DNA of 64,000 nt from Siderastrea siderea (GCA_964030785.1 OZ034969.1:73865762-73929761), one strand, 5' to 3'; counted from the first letter of the stretch, positions 1 to 12,937 are shown. Notes: a model not told the origin generated them from the letters alone. Program-made: numbers and translations.

Positions 1-3000
1 AAGTAGACCGTGCTTGCGGACGGTTTCGTACGATCCTCTACGGAATGCTTTCCACAAGTCTCGGTTTTCGTTTGACCGAAAACGGAGTGTACAAACTGAT
101 TTCGTGCAGCCAACTCGTTTTGTTTGAATCGGATAACGTTTAAGTTTTAATGCGTTTTCACTCCCCAAAAGGATCGAGAATAGTGTCAGCGTTTTCATAA
201 GTTATCACCCTCCACTCACCAACGCGAGGTCGGTGAAATGCATAATTTTTCGGACCCAATCTCTATTCATGATTACTGTTTGTTCAGAGGGATAGAGTGA
301 AAGTAGTTGAGTACACAAGTAATGTGATGTCAAGGGAACATTTCTTACCCCTTTACCCCAGCTATTGCAGATTCATCAAAACACGTAGCAGCATGGCAAG
401 ACAAACCAGCTTTTATAATAGCACTCCAAAGTTCAAGTTTTTAACTTCATATTTTAAAATACTAGTGGTAATCGCAGATTAGTGGAGTGCATTCGACTGC
501 AACCCTTGTCGACACCGAAATTAGGGAAAGAAATAGTCTGCTCAGCTTTCTGATCTTTCTCGACCCTCGGTTGTTATCAGTTGATATATATTCAATAGAA
601 AATCGAACATTGTCAGATACGAAAAACATGTAAATCTTAAAATAACAAAGTTGCGTGACACGTTATTTTTCAGGCGGACATACCTTATATTTTACCCGCG
701 TATAGGCCGCACTTTTTTCAAGGAAAAAACGTTCAAAATTTGGGGTGCGGCTGATACGCGGGTACAAGAGTTTTTGAGCTCATTAATATGCAAAATTTCC
801 CGACACACAGAGTTAACAGAGTTACTGAATGCCTGACAGTTTGATTGAATGTATCGTATAAGGTCAAGTTAATCCATGTCTTCGAAGAATTTTGCTTCTC
901 TCCGCTGTAATGAGTGTATCTAGTTTCCGAATATGTTTGTCATTGGATGAAGTCCAAAGAAGTTTGCATGGCAAGCCGCGAAGCCCTTTCGGTGCCGTTC
1001 ACGTGAAACCGCCTTTGTTTATTTGCCAAACTACATGAAAAATACATAGAACCCGTCATAAAAAGAAAAAGTCATGAATGAAACTGATATAAAATATCAC
1101 AGTTTCAAAGTTTAATACACATTGTCAGGTCTTTAGCGATAAATAAGAGGTAATTTATTTTTAGCCTATGCTCGTTAATTTGCATACGTCTAAAGCGAAA
1201 TTTGGAACCTTAAAATACACCATGCGTAAGGCAACGATGCTTTTGATAAAACTCTCACTCTCGACAGACGTTTTGCCTTCCTATTTCATGTGTAAACGTG
1301 TAAATTCTTAAACAATCGGAAATTTAGCAGCACTCATGCAAAGCTTGTCACTACGCTGAGCCCGTGAAATGCCTGTTTTATGCAACAACAGGGAAAAGCT
1401 TGAGTTTTTTTCGAGCGACTCTACGGTAGAGCGTTTTGTCAAATAGCCGTTTGGAGAATTGTCGCAACAATTTCCATAACATTAAAAACTTAAAGTGGAT
1501 AAATTACCCTATGAGGAAAGGAGCAGCGAATTCTAAACACGTGTATCATTTGTCATTATTTGATCGCACAAAACGGCGACGCTTGCACCTCATGTTTCAA
1601 CACTTGTTGGATCTGTAAACAATAACGCTCGCAATCAAGTTCGGTCCGTTTGTCCGATTCATTTCTCGCTAGATCACTCAAACAACAAGCTCGTTAGTTT
1701 CTCGACTCGAAACTCAATTCTTCTTGTTGTATAGTTAAGAAATTATTTTTTTTCCGCAAGATTAGGTCACAAGTTTGGGGTGCGGCCTATACGCGGGTAG
1801 ATACGGTATTTAGTTACATGACTGCTTCTATGTACTCGTCGAAAGTTTCACATGTAAATACAGAATTAAACTGAAATGTTACAACTACCGTTGAACTCTT
1901 TACCTTTGATAACCACCAAAAATATTCGTGCAATGGTCCTCTCAACCTCTTTTAGTTCGTGGCTTTGTTGATAAATGTCGATTTCCGAAATAAGCAGACA
2001 ACGCAATTTCTTAATTTAAAAGTGGCAGCATGGACATTACACAAGACTTCGAGAGTGACTCGCCAAGGCATTGTTTGAGAGAGAAACGATTTAAGTGTCA
2101 AGTAATTTTAAATAGTGTGTTTCTTTCATGGACATATAAATTTGAATGTTGTGTGCCAAGTGGTTCTTCATCGATGGCAAGAAGGTTAGAATGCCAACTA
2201 AACGGTGAACTGCAGGTTGACATATGTACCAAGGAGTCGTGCATACTTCTCTAAGACTTCGATCAAGGATTTACAATAACTCTTTGGGCGAAAGGTTGCA
2301 TTTTCGAGCCTGGAACTTCCCTCATTCCAAACAAGCTTCTTCGCAACAAGGACGCCTTTGGATGTGAAAGCGAGGTCATTTGGTTCCATGAAAGCGAGTC
2401 AAAGTATGCACCAGTTCCCGGCCAAGGTTATACCCCTGCAAAAATCTTCGAGGGGGGCTAAATTGGTGTCCGTCCATCCATCCATCCACTACAGAGAAAA
2501 TCCTGATTTCACTCCGGCCGGAATTAGGGTTGCATTCTCCCATCGTCGAACGCAATAATTTGCCTCAAGACAATATTATGTTGATGTCAAAATTCACAGA
2601 AATTTGCTTAAAGCAGTTTTCAGTTACAGTTTTAGACAGCCTTTGACTGGAAAAATAAGTGTTTTAATTTGTTATGAACCTTTCAGTGGAAATAACTTTG
2701 GGATAAGTTTTATGAAAAAGTGAGAAAATTTTGAAGACAGGGTGGACTTGAAAGCTTGACCACATGCTCAAGTCAGACCAGGCACTGATGTCTTCAATGC
2801 TTCTCGTCTTTGATAGAGCATGGGCATGTGCCCGTCATTGTGCATATACATGTAACATTTCATGCGATACTTGTGAAAACCCAGGCTAATGTCACTGCAA
2901 AAGACCATTCCAAATGCTGCCATCTCAGTATGATAAGTGCTGTGTTGTTGAATTCACATTGTGTAACAAGTATTTGTAACTCTTTGTTTTTGCTGTGCAG
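1..3000. other. No recognised gene; upstream or 5' intronic sequence
   Basis: No conserved coding exon was found here on either strand. The downstream RRM gene needs an upstream exon ending in phase 1 that encodes the first half of the RRM (the RNP2 strand). I searched for it and did not find it, so it probably lies left of the window. The stretch contains a short hairpin repeat at 694-763 and a related copy at 1780-1798. The open frames of 60-74 codons show no family resemblance. Confidence 0.5.
694..763. repeat. Short hairpin repeat with ACCCGCGTATAGGCCGCAC arms
   Basis: Positions 694-712 read ACCCGCGTATAGGCCGCAC, and 745-763 is the near-perfect reverse complement, giving a 19-bp stem with a roughly 32-base loop. 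A third copy of the arm, in the 745-763 orientation, lies at 1780-1798. Either this is a tiny MITE of about 70 bp plus a solo arm, or 694-1798 is one larger element with this terminal repeat. Confidence 0.55.
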
Positions 3001-6000
3001 CCACAGTTATCACTGACCGAGAAACTGGACGATCAAGAGGGTTTGGATTTGTGACCTTCAGCGATTCATATGTTGTTCAGAATGCAGTTGATAAGCTGAA
3101 TGAGACGGTAATTATGCATCAAGTGCTCAAATTTTAGACAAAAAAAATCATAAGTTGCATCTTGAGAAAGGTCAATTTCATTCATACTTCATTAAAAGTA
3201 AGGTCATGTTGTACGTAATCAATCAGTTAATGCCAACTTAAGTGCATAATAGATCATTGTATGGTCCACTTTTTGTTGGAGATACTTCAGGAAAGTCAGC
3301 TTTTTGGGAATTTTGCAAGGCAATAAATGACAACAATCATGGGAAAAGAAGCTTGTAACCAAGCATGTGGTCAAAATTGGAAATTGTGTTGGGCTGGAGT
3401 AATCTTGTAAAAATTTTCTGTTCCGTTTCCATGTGGTTTCATAGATTCCTTTGCACCCTAGTTAAAAAGTGTGGCTTACCATCCTGTTTTTTGGTAGTTA
3501 TGTAATGAGGTACCAGTGTTCCCAGCAGATCAGTGTTAGTTCATCTGGCATGTGTGCAGAAGTCAACTCCCATTAGGGGCTTGGTTATTTCTTTGCATTC
3601 CCGTACATCAGGACAAACTGAATACAAATATTGATACATGTATGAGCTTCACAGTTGCCATTGCTCTTTATTAACACATGCATGTATTTTCTTTTGTTAA
3701 GGAATTAGATGGCCGAAGTATCAAAGTAGCGAAAGCACATGCCCGCAGTGGTGGTGGTGGTGGTGGAGGAGGAGGAGGAGGTAGAGGAGGAGGCTTTAGA
3801 GGTCGCCGCGGAGGAGGCGGTGGGTACGGAGGCGGTGGGTACGGAGGAGGAAGATATGGTGGTGGAGGTATGTAGATTCATTGTAAGCTCTTTTCTTAAC
3901 TCTTGCATCTTAGAATACACTTTGTTGAGGAAATTGATGCCATTTTGTCTGGTGTAGAAGGCAAGCACATCAAAAATTCCAAACTTCCTAAGAAGTAGTC
4001 ACTAACTATCAAAAAGGAAGTGGTTATTATTCATAGTGCTTTGAAATGAGACCTTTCCTTGTTTGTCACACAATACAGTGACAGAGTTTGCTGTTTGTGT
4101 TATCACTAGTAAGTATTTCAGTCCTAACTGCAGTTGTTGGTGATTAGAAGAATTCAGTGTCAGGATCTTGTGTATGTGGCACCCTATCAATCTTGAGTCT
4201 AGACAATAATGACAGTTCCATATGAAACTTTATTAGTCACCATGTGAACATGTGCCAAAGAACGGAAACTGAGAGTTACAACACAATCCCTTTCCTTGGC
4301 ATGTTGGTTACAAGGAATTCGGATACCACCAGCAGTCCTTTCCAGTTGTTTGAAATATCTTTTGAGATAAATAAAATTTGCTGTTTATTCTCAGCTTGTA
4401 CTGTGCTATTCAAAGTGAGGGTTGAAACATCATAAGTGTTTTGATGGTTTGTTCCTTTGTGCAGGAGTGCACTCAAGGTGGCTTGAAAGGGTTTTTACGA
4501 GGCTCTGACTGTTAATATCGAGAATCATTGGACAAGCTCAAAAAATCGAAAATCCTGATAACTTGCCAGGAGAACACCTTTGGGGAGCTATCTTCGAAAA
4601 TATTACTTAAACCTTCTGTGATTCTATTGTTTTGGAGAAATTCGGAAAAAAAGGTTTTGCCTAATTAATTATGCAAAAATCAGGTTTAAAATTAGACATA
4701 TTGAATGCGCTTGTTTGTAAACAACTTGCAACGCCAGAAAACAATTTTAATTTTAAATGATAGCAATACTCTTCTACTTTCTATCAATGAGAATTGCATG
4801 GAGTTTTACTATATTTATGTGGTTTGGTGGTTCTTTGAAACAAAGGCATTTTGCGCACTTCCGAAAAAGGCAAAAATTAGTAAACTTCAGAGGCTTAAAA
4901 AGGTCTTGGTATCTCTAATATCGAATTGAAATAAACACTGTGATAACGTTTGGCCCTACTTCTGTTATGATATGAAATAAAAAATCGGGGCAATTCAGGC
5001 TCGCGCTGACAAAAACAAAAATTCGCGAACCATTGTTGCCAAAATTTGCATAATTTGGATAATAGGAAAAAAACTGTAATGGAAGGACGACTTGAAATAT
5101 GACAAATTGTTTACCGTAACTATTTTTAGATGGTCTTTCTACTAGATGATGCATTCGCTGGTATCTTCATTTATCTTTCTGAGGAATTACGAACAAATTT
5201 GGAAAATTGTTGGTGAAACTTAAGAGTGCAGTGGGTTATCATATTTTGTCAGATGTCTTTACTCTGCAGCACCAGTGGCCTTTCTTTGTTATTTGCAGTT
5301 TCTTTAGGAAAATACTAATGTTCTCGAAAACTTTAAATCATTAAAGTTGACATACACGTATAAATTGAGAGCCAAAAATGGCTGTGTAAGGTTAAAGGAA
5401 CACAAAGTGCCACTCAAAATAATCAAGTCATGCAACCGATCACTGCACGTTCATGCAAACGTCAAAATATTCTTCAATGAAAATCTTTTCCTCCAAAACT
5501 GTGAAAGAGTTCTCAGCGATCTTGCAAAGTAAAACCAAACAAACTGTGTATTGATATCTCTTAGATGTACAGCCGCATTAAGAACTCATAAATACCGATC
5601 CCGCTACCAGGACGTCCGTGGTTTGTGTTTAATTTTAAACATATTTATACAAGTGTAACAATATTGATAGAAACAGCACATGTTTTGACAAATACGTATA
5701 AATCATAATAATAATGATGCACTTTTGCTTCCTGGCCAAAATAGTGTCATTTCAAAAAGTCGCCCAAAATCTTAGTAGCCGTTTGAAAAGAGCGATCGGG
5801 TCACGTACACAACAACATACTATGTCGCAGTTTTCTTCTCTCGAAGAGAAAGGTGTCATATGTATACGAAACTAATTCTAGACTTGCCTGTCGGAATTTT
5901 CGTCCCAGTAGAATATCAACTGCACATGACAGTGTGCCCCAAACACAGGGATGCGTACGGTATTCGCTGGAGAACTAGCCATGCATAAAACAGCAGCCAA

Positions 6001-9000
6001 TGAAGGAGACCGCATTCAAAAACTGCCATAAGTAGGTTGAGAAATTGACAAAAATATTCACGTGACACGGGTCACGCAACAGCTTGTGTAGAACTTTTAA
6101 AACTTCTTCTCCTACTCTTTAGTTTTACGTAGAATACAGTACAAGCCCAAAACAATGCGAGAATAGATTGAAGAAATGTTTTGGTTCATTCTTTGTGTGT
6201 CTGCAGTGAATAAAATCCTCTAAATTGAGCTCACCCAAACTACTACTTTTCATTTCATTCATTTCATTATGCAAATTTTGGCAACACTGGTTCGCGAATT
6301 TTTGTTTTGGTCAGTGCGAGCCTGAATTGCCCAGATTTTTTATTTCATATCATAATAGAAGTAGGGCCAAACTTTATTACAGTGTTTATATCAATTCGAT
6401 ATTAGACATACCAAGACCCATTTTAAGCCTCTGTAGGTTACCAATTTTTGCCTTTTTTGGAAGTGCACAAAATGCCTTTGTTTCAAAGAACCACCAAACC
6501 ACATAAATAAAGCAAAACTCCATGCAATTCCCATTGATGAAAAGTATAAGGGTTTTGCTATCATTTAAAATTAAAATTGTTTTCTTGCGTTGCAAACGGT
6601 TTTAAAGGAAGCATTTTCAATTTGTCTAATTTTAAGCCTGATTATTGCGTAATAAATTAAGCAAAACCGTTTTTCCGAATTTCCCGAAAACAAAATTTAG
6701 AATTCCAGAATGTTTAAGTAATATTTTCGAAGATAGCTCCCCAAAAGTGTTCTTCTGGCGAGCTGACAGGATTTTCGATTTTCTGAGCTTGTCCGCCGAT
6801 TCTCGATATTTACAGTCAGAGCCTCTTAATTATCATAACCCTTTTGAAACGATGAAAAATTACAAAAATTATTTCTGACCATGTAGGCAAACTGTGAATA
6901 TCTTAGCACTTCTTTTATACTCCAGGGCTGATTGTGACGTCATAGCCATTACTATAGCAACGTTAAAGGTCCATGAAAAGAACCTCCAAATTTCAGTTTT
7001 TGCCGATTATCTGAAAAACTAGTTCAGTGACCTACCCTTTTTTTATTACATTTTTGGAAAGCTCCCTAAATTCTTTAACTTCTCTGGCAGTATGGCAAAA
7101 AGTTATTCGGTAGAACTTAAGTTATATCAAAAAAGTCGTTTTTTGAATTACAAAAAATTCCACCGAACAACTTTCCTCCAAACGTTTCTATTTGAACTGG
7201 CACACTAAATGCCATATGCATGCAAAAAATCAGGATGGGTCACCGAGCAAGAGTTCGAGATAAAAACAAATGTTTTTTGCACGTTTTGTTTCCGGTTCGA
7301 GCGATTTTACGCTGTTTTTGACTTCTGTTACTTTGCACGCTCGACTTTTACTAGAAATTTCGATTCACACAGCTGACACGTGCATTCTCGCCGTGTTGTG
7401 TGTAGCCTACGCGCACGCGCACGGCTAACAACCCTTTCAAGCCTCCTTAAACAGAATGATACAAGCCTTTCTTTTTTGCAGGTGGTGGTTATGGTAGTAG
7501 AGGCAGCTATGGAGGAGGAGGAGGGTATGGTGGAGGTGCAAGCTATGGTGGAGGAGACAGCTATAGTGGAGGCGGCTATTATGGTGGTGGTGGAGGAGGT
7601 TATGGAGGAGGGCAAAGCTACAAAAAAGGTAATGTGCAGTACTTAAGTTAAGCTTGTGTTGTAATGTGATAAAGTTACTGTTTGACCAGATATGTATCTT
7701 GTCTGGATTGAGAAATTGCATAAGTGTGTTCAGATTTCAACTGCTCATGAGCGGAACACAGCAAGCATGTGTGGTTTAATACACATGCCAGAGTACGTTA
7801 ATATTCATGCTGCTGAAGAGTTATCCATGTTCACCTTTTTAACTCCATACCAACTGAGAGTTGCACATGTACAGTACGTGCACTTGTGACAAGCTGAATA
7901 CAGTTTGCATGGAACATGGGCAAGGTCCACATTTAACACCTTGTTCTTTATCACCATATTACAAGTAGAGATGGCAAGAATTTGAAGCTTGTGCTTGTGT
8001 GCTCTTGCTTAAGAAAACCAGTAAAACAATGATCAGTTCGTACTAAAGCCATCATTTGGTTGCCAAACTTCCCACTGTTCTACCCATATCTGCAGTGTTC
8101 TGGCAAGGGAAAAATCATGCAGTATCATTTTTGATTGGTCTAGTTGCGGTTTTCCATATTGGCGGTCCTCCAATAGAACGAGATGATCATAAACTCAGAT
8201 GGCCCTGTTTTTTGCCATAATATGGCAAACCTCCTTATATTATAAGGAAATTGCATGCCATGTCAAGTGCTATGTCAGGCATTCAAGAGTTTCAGCGCAA
8301 AGCAAATGATTTGTCCAAAAATGTGTAAAAAAAAAATGAGAATTTCATAAAACAATTATTCCACTTGTTAGATACCAGGTGGTTATAACCAAATGGTGAT
8401 TTCAGGTGAGATGGAAAGAGGTGTTGAAAACTTAGAACTGTTTCCCCTTTTTGGTTATTTATCACCTTGCATCCAATGCCTGAATGTGGAATAATTATTG
8501 TTAAATGGTTTCTGCCACCAAGAAACACCCAGGTTTCTGCATGCTGATTACTCATCAACCATTTTGTATTCTCAGAAAACACAGAAGCATTTGTAAGCTT
8601 TGTTCCTGATAACTTTGGATGCCATTCTGTTATGGTGCACTGTCTTCAGTAAATGAAATGTTTACAGATCATTTGTATATCATAAGCATAGTAGAAATAA
8701 AGTGCAAATTTTACGTTTAATTCCATGTTACCCTTCTTTTATGTAATTCTACAATTTTGAGCGAGTAAAATTTTGACTGTCTGGCCTGCTTGCCTGGCTG
8801 ACAAGTTTGGAAGAAAAGATAAATTAGATTTATGGTAATTTATGCAAAATTATGTGATGTGGCAATGCAAATTTTACACTCCCACGCTAGAACATTGCAT
8901 CTGGATAGTTCATCTGACTTGATAAAATAAAATTTCAAAACAGTTCCTGAAATTCTCATACACACTTCACAGATCTGATCAGCGCAACCTCACTAGTGTG

Positions 9001-9336
9001 GAATTTGGGGGATTGCATTCAACCTGTCTTTGAAAACAGGTTTCGTGGCGTATCTCTTTGCACATCTGTTGTCCATTTACAGAGTTTTCTGTGACATGCA
9101 TGAAATAGGGTTCTATTCATGCATGCTCCTTCAGTAATTGATCATGGTGAAAATACTGTTCCAATGAGCATTCAGTTTACTATCTGTTGGAAAGAGCTAA
9201 AAACAAATTAGTATTCGAGGCTGCAAAAGAGCCTCTTATAAGGTACAGGATTCATTTTTTGGTATGTTATTCCGTTGTCTCCTAACAATTCCATTTGTTC
9301 TGTTTGTCCATTCTCACAAAAGGCCGTGACTGGTAA
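3001..9336 (+). CDS. CIRBP: Glycine-rich RRM RNA-binding protein (CIRBP/RBM3 type), 5' end missing
   Basis: Four exons fit by phase: 3001-3107, 3702-3867, 7482-7628 and 9323-9336, giving 143 residues and a stop. The first encodes the second half of an RRM with the RNP1 motif (SRGFGFVTF), and the second completes it (ELDGRSIKVAKA). The rest of exon 2 and exon 3 is almost pure Gly with Arg, Tyr and Ser (RGG and GGYGG repeats). The last exon adds only G-R-D-W and the stop. Proteins of this class bind RNA in nucleus and cytoplasm, act in mRNA stability, splicing and stress responses, and phase-separate through the Gly-rich tail. The 5' exon with RNP2 is not visible. The 3.6-kb intron 3868-7481 carries a foldback element. 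It could equally be an hnRNP-A-like glycine-rich protein; the single RRM favours CIRBP/RBM3. Confidence 0.88.
4482..6849. mobile_element. Foldback element with ~575-bp inverted arms, inside the RRM-gene intron
   Basis: The left arm, about 4482-5055, and the right arm, about 6268-6849, are inverted copies of each other. Both contain the segment with CGAAAATCC and GGGGAGCTATCTTCGAAAAT, and near-identical short open frames appear on opposite strands (both include FCALPKKAKI). A 1.2-kb spacer separates them and encodes nothing recognised. Arms this long with no transposase suggest a non-autonomous foldback transposon. Outer ends were set where similarity fades, so they may be off by tens of bases. 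No target duplication could be fixed. Confidence 0.75.
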
Positions 9337-10368
9337 TGATCTGTTCTACTCCATGATTCAACAATGTTCCTGCCTGTTTGTTACGTATATATTGACGAGC
9401 TGAGGTGATTCTTACAAGACTAAAATATTCAGTGTGCTGTCCTGATGAATGAAATGCCTCAGCTTATGATGTTCGGTGCTCTGAAGTTTCCTGTTACGTT
9501 GATCCGTGTGTTCTGAAAACCTCAGCTTGCGATGTTTGTCTGTCCGCTGTTCCATTGATCCACGTGTTATGCAGAAATGGCTCTCCATAGAAACTCCAGC
9601 GTTTCATTAATTATTTTTTAGTTGTTTTTATGTGTTATTATTCATAGTATAGCTCAAAGCTCTAAACAGCCAGTTTGATTGTTTGTTTACTTAACGCAGT
9701 TGAAAGGTCAACTGCTGTACTGCATTAAAAGAAATCATTTTGTTGTGTCTGTTCCAAGTCATGAAAACTGGTAGATGTAGGCAACGATGGTCATGATTTA
9801 GTAGAGATCTGATCTGTCATATTCACTGACTTGATATTGCAACCGCTGCTTGCATTGCCCTTCGTTTGAGATTGGTTCTTACCGCAAAAGACTCTCCCGC
9901 CTGCAAGGGGGGTGTAGATCTTTTGAAGTCTTTGTCCTGACAAGCAAAGATCCCCTAGATACGAGGGAGGCATTAAATGCGAATTTGAAAACAAGGTGAA
10001 AAAAAAAAACAGTTATGAGATCCTTACACGGGATGAAGACCAGGTACTACTGACGCCAAGTCCAATGGATATAGCCACCGTAGACTGAGTATAAGTGGCA
10101 TATATCAAAAAGACACACAAACTCTTTGGTTATAGACTATTGAGGTTCCAGAACACCAATTTTGCTGTCGTTTTCATTCACAATTACGCCTTTTTTTTAG
10201 GCAAAACGCTAGAGGTAATGTTCCGTTTGAAGCTACATGTAGGATTGGTTAAAACTGCATCGTTCTATCTAGAAACAAACGTGCGCTTCACAATAACTCG
10301 CCGGAATGGGTAAAGTTTGGGATTTCATTTACAGATCTAACTGTTGGATCCAGTACCACAGGAAAGCA
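9337..10368. other. 3' UTR and downstream flank of the RRM gene
   Basis: This holds the probable 3' UTR. There is no AATAAA close to the stop; an ATTAAA at 9724-9729 is the best candidate signal. A degenerate pair of similar ~60-bp blocks, each beginning CCTCAGCTT, lies at 9458-9515 and 9521-9577. An AATAAA at 8696-8701 in the last intron could serve an alternative transcript that reads through the exon-3 donor. Confidence 0.35.
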
Positions 10369-10608
10369 CTGTGTTATAGCTTTCGTATAAATGGTCACAC
10401 TTGGATTTCATCAAGACTCAAATGTTTAAACCATTTTTACATGTAAATTGACACCATAACGGAGAGAACCACACATAAGTATGAATTGCCACACTTTGGA
10501 ACTTTCAGTGTTCATCAACAGACTTGAAACTTAGAGGCACCTTGTTCAGCACAGTGAAGAGTACCTTCGGCAAGTGCTGCTTGATAGCTTATTTGAATGG
10601 TCATTCTT
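10369..10608 (+). repeat. ~105-bp minisatellite family, copy cluster 1
   Basis: Two to three decayed units are visible, with landmarks in order: ACCACAGGAAAG, then TTTGAATGGTCA, then GATTTCATC, then a GACTCAAA-type motif, then CACCTTGTTCAGCAC. Similar units occur at 20830-21400 in this orientation and at 22095-22365 and 60140-60640 in the opposite orientation. Confidence 0.6.
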
Positions 10609-10991
10609 AAAGGGACTATGTCACGCTATTTTAGTATCTTTTTAAAAAGCTAAAAAGGGTCTTCTCATCAATTGAATTCCAAAAATAAGGGTCTAGCTTT
10701 GTGAATAAAGACTATCTTAACGCACTGAAACTGTTTCCTGTCGTCTGTTGCTACCGAAGGCAAGGATGGAAATGGATTGCAACTTGAAAAAATTGGGCCA
10801 ATTTTTTCAAGTTTTGATGCTATGTTCTCAAAAATCACCAAAAAATTATGGTTAGCTCTCCCTAATAAAATTCATTTGATATCTTTCTCATGGTTTTACA
10901 GGAGCACTTTGTGTATGAGTTAAGGCACTAGGTAATGATTTTAGCACACAATTGACCGAAAATAGCAAAATCCTCGTGACGTAGACCCTTT
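10609..10991. mobile_element. MITE with AAAGGGNCTAYGTCACG terminal inverted repeats
   Basis: The left end reads AAAGGGACTATGTCACG, and the reverse complement of the right end reads AAAGGGTCTACGTCACG. The 383-bp body has no coding potential. The flanks suggest TA or TTA target use, but this is not certain. It abuts the minisatellite cluster directly. Confidence 0.7.
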
Positions 10992-11114
10992 ACGAATTTC
11001 ATCTTCAGAGTCTGAAGTTAGAACCAAATTAACATTCATCGGTTTTTAGGCTTGCCTCTTCAGTGTAACTGCACGACCCCAGGGGTTCCTGAAAGAAACT
11101 TAGTTGGTTAAACT

Positions 11115-11213
11115 ATGGCCAGATGGAAACCAACTCGCGTTAGGGTGAATGCTGAAATTATAGCTGTTATACGTGGAGAAATTGCAAAAGAGCCAGTCTC
11201 TCAGTCAGTCCGG
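11115..11213 (+). other. Possible orphan first exon (33 codons)
   Basis: An ATG opens a 33-codon run beginning MARWKPTRVRVNAEI and containing IRGEIAKEPVSQ, ending in phase 2 at a strong GTAAGA donor. The composition looks coding, but no downstream exon on this strand could be joined to it. It may be a stray exon of an unrecognised gene, a fragment inside a repeat, or chance. Confidence 0.25.
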
Positions 11214-11514
11214 TAAGAACTGTTCAACAGCTCCACTAAACACTTTTTTTTTTATTAACAGCTCCACTAAACTCGAACCTTCCATGTACGACTTAAAATG
11301 TGCGAAACCTCTTTTTCTCAACACATTTTAGCCAAGCAATTAAAATTTGGTATGGTGAGAAAATTGCCAAACTTTATGGGAACATTGTGAAAAACTGACA
11401 AGACGGAATGAAAGTAGAATACCTTCATTGAATGGTTACAGTTTGGATTTTACGAATGTTAAACCATCGATTCTGAGATCAACTTTCCTCATCCCTCCGT
11501 TTTTGAAAGTCTTA

Positions 11515-12125
11515 GTGTTTTGCATTTGCACCATAAGTAACGATATTTGCCAGGAAGCCATGTGGTGGGAGTTTGAAGGTGCGGTCAGTACTGGTGGTTG
11601 ACTCCATCTCAGGTACGTTTCGTTTGTTGTTGTTTATGCTGTAGAATGCACGGCTGGGCAGAAAGAAGAGAGGCGGGAGGAATTTGAGCGTAGAGTGCGA
11701 AAAGAGCGTTAGGCATTCAAAGGAGTGCCAAGTTAAATTCCTACAAACGACGTGACAAGAAAGAAGCGACACCCTTTGAATTAAATTGGACATGGTGACT
11801 GATAGAGCAAATACTGACAGCGACCACAAGAGCCATCTCGCCGGGCTTTTGTATTTTAGCAACACATGGTATTCTGAAAGGGGGGACAGTGATACCTGAC
11901 AGGAGGCCTCTCAAATTTCCCTTCACCCACCCTTCTGTGACTGCCAACTTGCCACTCTTGTTAGGGATCACTAAAGTCAGTTATTTTATCCTGGGGCAAA
12001 CTCATCAACAACAATCAACATCCTCTGCCTGGAAAACATGACCAGGCACTTGAAGGCACCTCGTTCTGGGATGAAATGGCCCGTGTAGCTGCCCCCACGT
12101 TCTGCTGTGTACATTACAGCAGGGG
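11515..12125 (-). other. Two coding-looking stretches of unknown origin
   Basis: On the minus strand, roughly 12125 to 11986 reads as ...YTAERGGSYTGHF... ending in DEFAPG and a stop. Roughly 11969 to 11741 reads ...GITVPPFRIPCVAKI... to a stop. Codon texture is protein-like, but the two stops, the absence of a start and of joinable splice sites, and the repeat-rich setting argue for a decayed transposon or gene relic. No family was recognised. Confidence 0.2.
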
Positions 12126-12337
12126 GTATGCAACTTGGGGTTAGAGGTAGTAGAAAGTTTGTTCGTCTACGCATCAGCCGTGTCAAGAAGTTAGGTTGTG
12201 TTTGTTTTATATATAGATATTCTATCATGACTGTGAGGCGAACAATTTGAAACTGTCAAGATCCCTTTTACTGGTAATCCCTGAAAAAGACTTCTGCACA
12301 TTAGAGAAATACAGGAACACCACAGAAACCAGGGATT

Positions 12338-12419
12338 AATTTGATAAAACATTTACAAGTGTAGCTATCGTTTCAGAGGTTGAAAACAAAAGCTACACTT
12401 GTAAATGTTTTATTAAATT
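12338..12419. repeat. 29-bp inverted repeat (hairpin), 82 bp overall
   Basis: The arms at 12338-12366 and 12391-12419 are reverse complements apart from one mismatch. The core is ACATTTACAAGTGTAGCT and the loop is 24 bases. Nothing coding lies nearby. It may be the whole of a tiny foldback element. Confidence 0.75.
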
Positions 12420-12565
12420 GACCCCACGATGAAGCAGAAAAGCTGTGGACTAGCTAAGGTCTAGTTATGGGCAGACGGCTCCGTTTTCATTCCTGCGTTG
12501 TAGGTAGGCAAAAAATATATGGGCGTGGTGAAATGTCGACCGCCCTTGTTGTTGTTTGTTTGTTT

Positions 12566-12611
12566 GTTTTTTGGTTTTCTTTCTTTCTTTCTCTTTCTTT
12601 CTTTCTTTCTT
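12566..12611 (+). repeat. (TTTC)n microsatellite
   Basis: This is a run of TTTC/TTCT tetranucleotide repeats, preceded by a GTTTGTTTGTTT tract. It is low-complexity sequence. Confidence 0.85.
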
Positions 12612-12936
12612 GCTGACTGCTAGTCTTACGCGAAAGTTTGCAACTGGCCAAAGTCGTAATAAGAGCTGCGTGCTTCTTTTCGTTGGTGGTTACTGGCCAC
12701 ATTATCCCCGTCAAGGTTACAGACTGACTTTTTGCTGGAACGAAGAACAATTCGAATAGTGGTTAAAGTAGGGAAGGCCTTTCCTCACTATCGGCCCTTG
12801 ACGAAAGCGACTGAAATAGATTCCCGCTTTCTGAAACAGAAACTCGTTTACCTTTAATTTTTCACTTATCTTGGTCCCCAGAATAGGCGGGTTGTTATGC
12901 GCAAAGTTATTTCCTATCCCGTTAAAATAATGCTGC

Positions 12937-12937
<1 letters not shown>

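Noticed and set aside
3705..3968. Ser/Thr- and Glu/Val-rich open frames overlapping the glycine-rich exon
   Set aside because: They are shadows of the GGN codon repeats in other frames of the RRM-gene exon.
4705..4929. Similar 60-75 codon open frames on opposite strands at 4705 and 6595
   Set aside because: They are the same sequence in the two inverted arms of the foldback element, with no conserved domain or sign of selection.
9440..9520. Possible C/D-box snoRNA near the end of the RRM gene (CTGATGA and CTGA motifs)
   Set aside because: Box spacing is irregular and no terminal stem can be drawn; the boxes are too short to be meaningful alone.
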